This document shows, one piece after another, positions 1-6,307 of a DNA stretch of 64,000 bases. The position numbers and the translations under genes were made by a program. The stretch spans positions 5,084,001-5,148,000 of the forward strand of contig JBGLNJ010000001.1 in the NCBI GenBank assembly GCA_041300525.1, read 5' to 3'. Origin of the DNA: JBGLNJ01 sp041300525. Its GTDB lineage: Bacteria > Chloroflexota > Anaerolineae > Fen-1058. A model generated the notes under the pieces. The model was not told the origin of the DNA, did no database searches, and saw nothing but the letters and a program-made list of their open reading frames with translations. Position 1 is the first letter of the stretch. Every line of letters begins with the position of its first letter.

Positions 1-10
1 CGCTGTTCAT
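1..10 (-). CDS. start of an unidentified gene (window edge)
   Basis: On the minus strand a strong Shine-Dalgarno (GAGGAGG, about 14-20) precedes an ATG at 8-10, and reading runs off the left edge after Met-Asn-Ser. The gene lies about 48 bp downstream of the DUF2089 gene in the same direction, so it is probably the next gene of its operon. Nothing can be said about its product. Confidence 0.55.
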
Positions 11-58
11 CGTTCCTCCTCTGGGGGGCGGTATGGAGACACCACCCTGCATCAATCA

Positions 59-439
59 CTATTCACCGCGCAATCGCTTGACTGCGTCTTCCGATGTGAT
101 TTTGCCTTGCGCCAACTGTTCCAGGATCGCTTTGCGTTCTTCGTCGGAAACTGTGGCCGCAGGTTCCTCTTCACCGACCTCGTAACCCAGCGCGTGGATC
201 ACGTCCGCCAACCGGCTGCGGACAGTGGGGTAAGAGATGCCGAGCTCTTCGCCCACGCGGTTGATCTTGCCTTCGCAGCGGACGAACGTCTCGATGAAGG
301 CAAGCTGGTCGGCTGCAAGCTGATACAAGTGACCGAGAGCAAAGTGCCCCTCGATGGTCGTGTCGCAGTTGGGGCAGTACAGCCGCGTCACGTGAAGTGT
401 ATCTTTGCAGATGGGGCATTGGCCGATAACCTGGTTCAT
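59..439 (-). CDS. DUF2089 zinc-ribbon/HTH protein
   Basis: A 126-residue protein of the DUF2089 family. The N-terminus holds a zinc ribbon made of two CxxC knuckles (CPIC near residue 8 and CPNC near 22). It is followed by a helix-turn-helix core with the typical GISYPTVRSRL motif near residues 68-78, and an acidic tail. The family is thought to be regulatory; DNA binding is inferred from the HTH. A GAGGTGG ribosome site six bases before the ATG supports the start. The gene begins an operon that continues off the left edge. The AT-rich upstream region with paired direct repeats (494-538) suggests autoregulation. Confidence 0.85.
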   Translation of the reverse strand: MNQVIGQCPICKDTLHVTRLYCPNCDTTIEGHFALGHLYQLAADQLAFIETFVRCEGKINRVGEELGISYPTVRSRLADVIHALGYEVGEEEPAATVSDEERKAILEQLAQGKITSEDAVKRLRGE

Positions 440-493
440 TTGACCACCTCGAGATTATGCCACTGACTTTGTGTAACGGTTAGTATAATATCA

Positions 494-538
494 CGATTAT
501 TGATATTTGTAAAGAGTTTTGTTTCCGATTATTGATAT
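494..538. promoter_or_regulatory. paired 13-bp direct repeats upstream of the DUF2089 gene
   Basis: The 13-mer CGATTATTGATAT occurs at 494-506 and again at 526-538, exactly 32 bp apart (about three helical turns), in an AT-rich stretch unlike the GC-rich surroundings. It lies 55-100 bp upstream of the DUF2089 start on that gene's promoter side. The spacing on one DNA face suggests a cooperative operator, possibly bound by the DUF2089 HTH protein. The rest of 440-664 shows no gene. Confidence 0.45.
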
Positions 539-664
539 ATACATTGTAAATCTTTATGAATGAATTGATAATGTACTTCTGTTATGGAAAGTTCATGACG
601 TCGCAGTGGGGTGACTTTTGCGCCGCGTGTGCGGAGGGCAAGTGTCGGCGTCCGAAATCAAGGA

Positions 665-1120
665 TCACCGAACGGAGATGGGGCCGAGGATGACACGGTC
701 GCCGGCCAGGCTGCCCGCGTGGTCAAACAGAGTCGCGCGGCGCTTGGAGAACAGATCGTATAGGCCGATCTCGAGGGCGTATTCGCCGGGCGCGAGGGTG
801 GAGGGAAGCGTCAACCGATGCGGGTCAGAGACGGCTTGCCCTTCGACCCAAACGGGAATCCAGAGAGCTGTGGGAAACGCGCCGCCGAGCGGGGTATAGT
901 AGTCGGCTGGCGGCGCAGCGAGTTGATAGTTTTGAATGAGGTGCACGAAAACTTTGTAGCTCGTTTCAGTCTGCTTGAGCGCGCGCCAGTCCAGCCAGAT
1001 TTCGACGTCCTGTCCGGGATGCGCGACCAGCGGCTGCGTCCAAATCGCGCGCGCAGATTGCGAGCCGACGCGGGCCATCCCGCCCATCAACGCGATCTCG
1101 CTGTTGAAATTCGCCAGCGC
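665..1120 (-). pseudogene. C-terminal fragment of a membrane glycosyltransferase-like protein
   Basis: About 150 residues resembling the beta-sandwich tail often found at the C-terminus of large Chloroflexota PMT/ArnT-like glycosyltransferases: the pattern PGQ..WLDWRAL, VFVHLI, FPTALW, LTLPSTLAPGEYALEIGLYD. No membrane segments remain because the N-terminal part is missing. It is fused in frame to the N-terminal part of an unrelated PurF-like protein near 1120, so one open reading frame spans both. The fused frame is probably a joining artefact. The family assignment comes from pattern recall and is moderate. Confidence 0.5.
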
Positions 1121-1504
1121 CGAATCGTTGATCACGCCGCCGCTCATTTCTAAAAAGTGCGTGACGTGCTTGTCGAAAGCCTCGTCAACCAATTGCTGCG
1201 TGTTGTTGATCCGCCCCACGGTGGTCATGGCATAATCGCCCAGATGGGAACGGATGATGAGCGGTTGGGGTTCGGTGTCGCTGATGCACCCAATTCCCAT
1301 GCGGCCAGACATCTCTTGAACGTCGTTCTCAAATTTCGAGCGAAACGGCGTGTTCTCAATATTGTGAATGGCGCGCTCAAAGCCGCCTGCGTTCAGCACC
1401 GTCATGCCGCCGCGGCGGGTGCCCAGGTGCGAGTGATAATCCGTTCCGTAAAACAGGTCTTCGACACAATCTTGTTTTGAAACCACGCCAAAGATTCCGC
1501 CCAT
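1121..1504 (-). pseudogene. PurF-like class II glutamine amidotransferase paralogue, N-terminal fragment
   Basis: Starts MGGIFGVVSK at 1504 after a GAGGAG ribosome site; earlier in-frame ATGs have no such site. The fold signature (FYGTDYHSHLGTRRGG, near residues 19-35) is that of class II glutamine amidotransferases related to amidophosphoribosyltransferase. The residue after Met, which is the catalytic cysteine in active members (MCGIFG), is glycine here, so glutaminase activity is unlikely. It sits about 120 bp downstream of purF in the same direction, an arrangement I recall from related genomes. The C-terminal two thirds are missing beyond about 1120. Confidence 0.6.
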
Positions 1505-1623
1505 AACAACTCCTCTGAAGCGGGTTACGCCAGCCAGAACGCGCTGAAGCGCGTTTCCCATCTCAGCCGCGGCTCGACTGAGCTCGCCGAACGTCGAATT
1601 CATTCGCGGCGGTTGCGGCGACG

Positions 1624-3036
1624 CTAACTCGTCTCGAACATTCCCTTGGTCGTCTCATCTGAAACCGGCACGGGGTACTTGCCGGTGAAACAAGCTCGAC
1701 AATAACCCTCGTCGTCTGTTCCGATCACCTCCGCCAGGCCCTCTGGCGATAGATACCCCAAGCTGTCTACTCCGATATGTTGGGCGATTTCGTCCACGCT
1801 TTTGTGATCGGCGATCAACTCTTCTCGAGTTGCCATGTCCACGCCCATAAAGCACGGATGGCGGAGCGGCGGCGAGGCGATGCGCAGGTGGACCTTGGTC
1901 GCTCCGGCCTGGCGCAGCAGAGACACAATCGGGCCGCTGGTAGTGCCGCGCACAATCGAGTCGTCCACCAGGACGATGCGCTTGCCCTGCAAGTCCGTGA
2001 GAGGATTGAACTTGAGCGCTACCCCCAGGCGGCGCAAGCGGTCGTCGGGCTGGATGAACGTTCGCCCGATGTACCGGTTCTTGATCAGCCCTTCGCCATA
2101 AGGAAGGCCGGACTCGTTGGCATAGCCGATGGCATGAGCCGTGGCCGAATCGGGCACGCCGATGACCATGTCGGCGGCGACAGGATGCTCGCGGGCCAGT
2201 CGCGCTCCCAACAAGCGGCGCACCCGGTGAACGGAGCGCCCTTCCAACACCGAATCGGGGCGAGCAAAGTAAATGTATTCGAAAATGCACAGGGCCGATC
2301 TCTTGGCCGGAACCCCTTGCCAGCAGGTCAGGCCGGATTCGTCCAGCCGGACAATCTCGCCCGGTCGCACCTCGCACAGAAAGGTGGCGCCAATCGTCCC
2401 CAGCGCGCACGACTCGGACGCTGCCATCCAGCCACTCCCGTTCAATTTTCCCAGGCAGAGAGGGCGAAAGCCCCGAGGGTCTCGGACGGCGTAGACGGCC
2501 TTGCGAGTGAGAATGGTCAAAGAATAGGCTCCGCGCGCCTGCTCCATAAAAGCGGCGATGCGCTCATCCCAAGTCCGGCCCGGCATGCCGGCCAACATCT
2601 GGGTGATGACCTCGCTATCCGAGGAGGAACTCAAGCCGACTCCATGTTGCAGCAAGTCGCGCCGCAAAGCGGGGGTGTTGGTGAGGTTGCCGTTGTGGGC
2701 TATACCCAACGGGCCGAGTGCTGTCTCGATCAAATAAGGTTGAGCATTGGGCAGGCGCACGGTGCCGGTGGTGGAATAGCGCGTGTGACCGATCGCCAGG
2801 TGCCCTTGCAAGAGGTGCAAGTTGTCTTCGTTAAAGACCTGGGCCACCAGCCCCAGCCCTTTGTGGATGGGGGCCACACGGCCATCACTCGTGGCAATCC
2901 CGGCGCTTTCCTGCCCTCGATGTTGCAGAGCATACAGCGCGAAAAACGTCTGCCGCGCCACTTCCGATCCGGGCGCGTAGATGGCGCAGATGCCACACGC
3001 TTCGTGAGCCTTATCATCATCATCAAACACATCCAT
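1624..3036 (-). CDS. purF: amidophosphoribosyltransferase
   Basis: Catalyses the first committed step of purine synthesis: PRPP plus glutamine to phosphoribosylamine. The 470 residues match the family length. A short acidic propeptide precedes the presumed catalytic Cys14 (HEACGICAIY), as in Bacillus-type enzymes whose propeptide is removed. The PRPP-binding loop is IVLVDDSIVRGTTS near residue 350. Cysteines in CIFEYIYF, HPCFMGVDM and CRACF fit the [4Fe-4S] ligands of the Bacillus type. An AGGTG site six bases before the ATG supports the start. A hairpin lies in the 5' leader. The amidotransferase paralogue follows on the same strand. Confidence 0.95.
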   Translation of the reverse strand: MDVFDDDDKAHEACGICAIYAPGSEVARQTFFALYALQHRGQESAGIATSDGRVAPIHKGLGLVAQVFNEDNLHLLQGHLAIGHTRYSTTGTVRLPNAQPYLIETALGPLGIAHNGNLTNTPALRRDLLQHGVGLSSSSDSEVITQMLAGMPGRTWDERIAAFMEQARGAYSLTILTRKAVYAVRDPRGFRPLCLGKLNGSGWMAASESCALGTIGATFLCEVRPGEIVRLDESGLTCWQGVPAKRSALCIFEYIYFARPDSVLEGRSVHRVRRLLGARLAREHPVAADMVIGVPDSATAHAIGYANESGLPYGEGLIKNRYIGRTFIQPDDRLRRLGVALKFNPLTDLQGKRIVLVDDSIVRGTTSGPIVSLLRQAGATKVHLRIASPPLRHPCFMGVDMATREELIADHKSVDEIAQHIGVDSLGYLSPEGLAEVIGTDDEGYCRACFTGKYPVPVSDETTKGMFETS

Positions 3037-3063
3037 ATAACACCTACTCTCCCGAAAAGTATC

Positions 3064-3087
3064 AGTCGCGCCATCACAGGCGCGACT
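3064..3087 (-). promoter_or_regulatory. hairpin in the purF leader
   Basis: AGTCGCGCC (3064-3072) and GGCGCGACT (3079-3087) form a perfect 9-bp stem with a six-base loop, 28-51 bp upstream of the purF start. There is no T-run on either side, so a classical terminator is unlikely. It may act as an attenuator or protein-binding hairpin, but nothing links it to the known purine riboswitch. Confidence 0.35.
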
Positions 3088-3150
3088 AGAGGAGATGTAA
3101 TCTATGACGACTGATAGCGAGTAACGATCGTTCGCGGCGCGCGTAGGCGG

Positions 3151-3625
3151 TCAACTACAAGCACGGTCGTCGTCAGACGCAAACAATCTAACCTCTTGAG
3201 CAGCATGAGACAGCCTGACCATTTTTTCGAATTTCAACCCTAGCTTTTCAAGAAACTTGGCTGACCTATGATTGTCTGGAGACGTTATCGCCACAATGCG
3301 ATTCAACCCCAACGCTTTTTTCCCATACGCCATCACAGCCGAGGCCGACTCGTAGGCGTATCCTTTCGCCCAAAACCTCGGAAGAAAGGCAAATCCAATA
3401 TCCACATCTTGCAAGGACTCTCTTTTGATCAGACCGCAAATCCCGATCGGGACACCCCCCTCCTTCAACTCGGTCAAATACAAGCCAAAGCCCAATCGGG
3501 TATACATTTCAACCGGGCCTTTCAAAATATAGTCACGTGCGTCTTCGAGGGTTCTCACGCCTTTATCGCCGATGAACTGCAACCACGCGGGATCATTCAA
3601 AAGCTCAAGGATGAACTCTGCATCG
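3151..3625 (-). pseudogene. GNAT N-acetyltransferase (RimJ/RimL type), N-terminus lost
   Basis: Acetyltransf_3-type GNAT domain: the acetyl-CoA region includes FLPRFWAKGYAYES, and the C-terminal part contains LGLNRIVAITSPDNHRSAKF followed by LEKLGLKFE. The frame continues upstream of the first ATG (3600) as DAEFILELLNDP, typical of the family, but meets the IS-end sequence at 3626-3645 and has no start. The gene is therefore cut at its N-terminus. It lies antiparallel to the cassette genes to the right. GNAT genes are common integron cargo, so it may belong to the same array. Substrate unknown. Confidence 0.7.
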
Positions 3626-3645
3626 TTAGAGCCTATCCTAAAATT
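3626..3645. repeat. 20-nt sequence shared with 29460-29479; IS-end-like
   Basis: The 20 bases beginning TTAGAGCCTATCC are identical at 3626-3645 and 29460-29479. At both places the left side is the interior of a minus-strand gene that loses its N-terminus exactly here. TTA followed by GAGCCTATCC resembles a TNA target duplication plus the terminal inverted repeat of IS5-family elements, but this is from memory. No transposase follows at either site. Confidence 0.5.
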
Positions 3646-3712
3646 CGTTCCTGACCTGCCTCATCCAGCCCGATGAGGGCAGCAACAAGACGCGTACAGA
3701 ACGTTAACAAAT

Positions 3713-3946
<234 letters not shown>

Positions 3947-3979
3947 CAGAAAGGCCGCGTAGCGACGAATCTGGGGGCC

Positions 3980-4051
3980 GCCCAACATGCGCGTGCAGCG
4001 GACTCACCGCTTCGCTCGCTCGGCTCGCCGCGGACGCGCCGCACGTTCGGC
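3980..4051 (+). other. attC-like integron recombination site (weaker)
   Basis: Begins GCCCAAC (fits RYYYAAC) at 3980-3986 and ends GTTCGGC at 4045-4051, which keeps the GTT core but departs from GTTRRRY at one base. The two 72-bp arms are only partly complementary; the centre (ACCGCTTCGCTCGCTCGGCTCGCCG) is GC-rich and hairpin-prone. It lies between the RibD-family fragment and the next small genes. It is called attC mainly because a better one follows at 4761. Confidence 0.5.
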
Positions 4052-4101
4052 GCTTGTGTCAAACGAGTTGCCTTGGCAAGTGAAGTCTATGGAGGATGAC
4101 A

Positions 4102-4266
4102 GTGAAGCTTTCGAATATTCGTCCGACAACCGTTGCTCTCTTTGTCGCGACTTTCCTGCTCTTGCTCGTCGGCTCGTACACCGAGAACTCCGGATTCCAA
4201 GTTGCAGGGTTGTTGCTTGGTGTCGTCAGCACCATCATTGCGTTCAATCAGGCTAGATCCCCTTAA
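4102..4266 (+). CDS. small two-helix membrane protein (integron cassette)
   Basis: An unrecognised 54-residue protein. A GTG start at 4102 is placed six bases after GGAGG (4091-4095); an ATG at 4096 abuts the GGAGG and is less likely. Two hydrophobic stretches (TTVALFVATFLLLLVGSY and VAGLLLGVVSTIIAF) are separated by a short polar loop and followed by a short tail ending RSP. It is too short for ordinary gene finders. It lies just after the attC-like site at 3980-4051, so it is probably cassette cargo. Function unknown. Confidence 0.6.
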   Translation: MKLSNIRPTTVALFVATFLLLLVGSYTENSGFQVAGLLLGVVSTIIAFNQARSP

Positions 4267-4296
4267 GTGTATAGTTAAGCGCTCCGTAGATGCATA

Positions 4297-4653
4297 ATGA
4301 ATGATTGCCAAGTCTTGCTTGAGAGAATCGAGGAATGCCTGGCTACGTGGTTGGAGAATCACGGCTATTCTGAACGTTCAGCGTCGGAACAGAGCCAGCC
4401 ATTTGGTAGCGGATATATCCAGAGGAAGAACCAGGACAAATGCATTGAGCTTTCTATTGATGGGCGTGACCGATTCTTGACCGTCTATTGGCGCTCGAGT
4501 TTATCTCGAGCAGAATCCGAGTCGCTGTTTGACCGTCAGCTTTCCGCAACAGAGTTGGCTGGATCGGCCAGTGCCATTTCGACCGTTGCGTCAGATGTCA
4601 CAAGCGCATTGGATGCGCGATTTGGACACGAAACCGGTAACGGCACGGGCTGA
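4297..4653 (+). CDS. hypothetical protein (integron cassette)
   Basis: 118 residues, not recognised. The N-terminal half (MNDCQVLLERIEECLATWL) looks helical. The middle, with GSGYIQRKNQ, CIELSIDGRDRF and VYWRSS, looks like a small beta-sheet. No signal peptide or membrane segment. No clear ribosome site is seen, as often in cassettes. It lies between two attC-type sites, 30 bp after the small membrane protein, so both may share one cassette. About 107 bp without a gene separate it from the attC at 4761. Confidence 0.5.
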   Translation: MNDCQVLLERIEECLATWLENHGYSERSASEQSQPFGSGYIQRKNQDKCIELSIDGRDRFLTVYWRSSLSRAESESLFDRQLSATELAGSASAISTVASDVTSALDARFGHETGNGTG

Positions 4654-4760
4654 TAAATTGTGACCAGCACGGGATGTATGCGCGGAGAATCTGCGTAGCT
4701 GGCTACGCATGGCTGGAGACGATGGCAAGCCAGTTTTGAGTGCGTAAGCAGCGAAGGCAC

Positions 4761-4890
4761 GCCTAACGAACGCATGCAGCTGACGTGGCTAACTGGGAAT
4801 CACAATTCAGGCCGGCTTCGGTTCACCGGCGCGACTTCAGGCGGCACGGCCTCGGCTCACCCGCCACGCAGCTGATACGAGCCGTTGGGT
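4761..4890 (+). other. attC integron recombination site
   Basis: Starts GCCTAAC (RYYYAAC) at 4761-4767 and ends GTTGGGT (GTTRRRY) at 4884-4890. The inner arms CAGCTGACGTGGC (4777-4789) and GCCACGCAGCTG (4863-4874) are complementary except for one extra A at 4783, which is the extrahelical base expected in the L'' arm. The total of 130 bp is at the long end of known attC sites. These features together make a convincing attC and identify the neighbouring genes as cassettes. Confidence 0.75.
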
Positions 4891-4961
4891 GGCGCAGGTA
4901 GCTCCAGGATCTCTATCCGCGGGTAGGCAAAGAAGTTGTATGGGAAGAGAAGGAGACTGAC

Positions 4962-5366
4962 ATGGCTGAAAACAAGACCAAACCAACATCGGCATCCGTC
5001 GATGACTTCATAGCAGCAATCGAAAACCCTCGCCGTCGAGCGGATGCCCTGGTGTCTCTAGCGATCTACAAGGAGGTGACTGGTCTTCAACCGGTCATGT
5101 GGGGGCCGTCGATCATCGGATTCGGGTCGATCCACTATGTCTACGAAACGGGGCGTGAGGGTGATATGCCAGCGGCGGGGTTTTCGCCGCGCAAGGCCAA
5201 TATGACCTTCTATGTCGGCGACGACTTCGAGGGGGCAGAGGCGCTCTACGCCAGGCTCGGCAAGCACAAGAAATCCGTCGCATGTCTTTATGTCAACAAA
5301 CTGGACGAGGTTGACCTTAATGTCCTGCGCGAAATCATTGCCCGCCAATACGGAGAAATTGTATGA
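4962..5366 (+). CDS. DUF1801 domain protein (integron cassette)
   Basis: 134 residues matching the YdhG-like DUF1801 family: an N-terminal helix (SVDDFIAAIE), a central VMWGPSIIGFG segment and a C-terminal KSVACLYVNKLDEVDL. The biochemical role of the family is unknown. AAGGAG seven bases before the ATG supports the start. It begins 71 bp after the attC at 4761-4890 and overlaps the next gene by four bases (ATGA), so the two are translationally coupled and probably share a cassette. Confidence 0.8.
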   Translation: MAENKTKPTSASVDDFIAAIENPRRRADALVSLAIYKEVTGLQPVMWGPSIIGFGSIHYVYETGREGDMPAAGFSPRKANMTFYVGDDFEGAEALYARLGKHKKSVACLYVNKLDEVDLNVLREIIARQYGEIV

Positions 5367-5797
5367 ATTACGATGAATACCGAAATGCTTACTTCACAGA
5401 TCCAATACCCAAACCCCGCTATCACTTCAGCGGCACCTTTGGTGTCACACTGTATTTCGAAAAATTTGATTTAGCAGTTGATTATTACCAGCAGGTACTT
5501 GGCCCACCAGCATATGTCGAAGGCAAAAAAACAAGAGGTTGGCAGATTGGTAACGGTTGGCTCACATTACTAGAAGGCAAGTCTGGTAATCCCCGTAACG
5601 TGGAGGTAACCTTGCAGATGGAGACTCCGGAGGATGCTGAAACACTGCACCGGTCATTTATAGAGGCAGGAGGAAAGGGTCCGGCTCCTTCTGACGAGTT
5701 AATGTATGAGCCTATCCGATCCTGTCCAGTACGCGACCCGTTTGGAACGGAGATTTTGATTATCAGTCCCCTTGCGAGTGAAAAAGCTCGAAGGTAA
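5363..5797 (+). CDS. VOC (glyoxalase-fold) protein
   Basis: A 144-residue vicinal-oxygen-chelate protein. Betaalphabetabetabeta modules are indicated by FGVTLYFEKFDLAVDYYQQVLG at the N-terminus and VRDPFGTEILII at the C-terminus, the classic last strand. The likely metal-ligand pattern is incomplete, so the reaction cannot be told; many cassette-borne members modify or bind antibiotics or toxic aldehydes. Start overlaps the DUF1801 stop (ATGA). Base composition is more AT-rich than the Chloroflexota blocks, consistent with mobile cassette origin. Confidence 0.75.
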   Translation: MNYDEYRNAYFTDPIPKPRYHFSGTFGVTLYFEKFDLAVDYYQQVLGPPAYVEGKKTRGWQIGNGWLTLLEGKSGNPRNVEVTLQMETPEDAETLHRSFIEAGGKGPAPSDELMYEPIRSCPVRDPFGTEILIISPLASEKARR

Positions 5798-5852
5798 AGT
5801 GCCACGGTTAGCAATGGTGAGCTGGCTAACATGGCGAGCAAGGAGAATTACC

Positions 5853-6307
5853 ATGAGAAAAGCTATTGTGCTTGAACATATTTCCCTTGATGGTGTCATA
5901 CAAGCCCCAGGCGGGCCAGACGAAGATACCAGCGGCGGCTTTGCATATGGCGGGTGGATAGCGCCATATGCCGACCCGATTCTTGGAGCGGCCCTGAGAA
6001 GGCAGATGAACCTGCCGTTCGACTTGTTGTTAGGGCGCAAAACCTTTGACATTTGGGCGCCGTACTGGCCGCATCATGCGGATGCATGGCCTGGCGTCAA
6101 CGCGGCGACCAAGTATGTCGCCTCGAATACCATGACGTCTGGCGAATGGCAGCCGTCCGTGTTTTTAAACGGAGATATTGCAGAAAAGGTCGCCAAAATC
6201 AAGCAACAGCCAGGGCCGGATTTGCACGTTTGGGGAAGTGGTAATCTCATCCAGACGCTTATCAAGCATGATTTGGTTGATGTGTTCTGGCTGATGATAT
6301 ATCCGCT
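5853..6307 (+). pseudogene. dihydrofolate-reductase-family (RibD_C) protein, C-terminus cut
   Basis: Start at 5853 follows AAGGAGA. The first 150 residues are a good YyaP/RibD_C domain: MRKAIVLEHISLDGVIQAPGG at the N-terminus, LLGRKTFDIWAPYWP, KYVASNTM, LHVWGSGNLIQTLIKHDLVD and WLMIYPLT. The family uses NADPH; cassette-borne members are frequent. After YPLT the expected G-K-LF tail is missing and the frame runs antisense into the transglutaminase gene, so the gene is cut at about 6308. It ends the recognisable cassette region. Confidence 0.7.

Noticed and set aside
665..1603. A single 312-residue amidotransferase/glycosyltransferase fusion protein
   Set aside because: Both halves are truncated in conserved regions and the join has no linker; many similar joins occur in the window, so it is split into two fragments.
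5807..5830. GTTAGC...GCTAAC inverted repeat as a third attC
   Set aside because: The boxes are in the wrong order and too close for attC (24 bp), and no inner arms are present.
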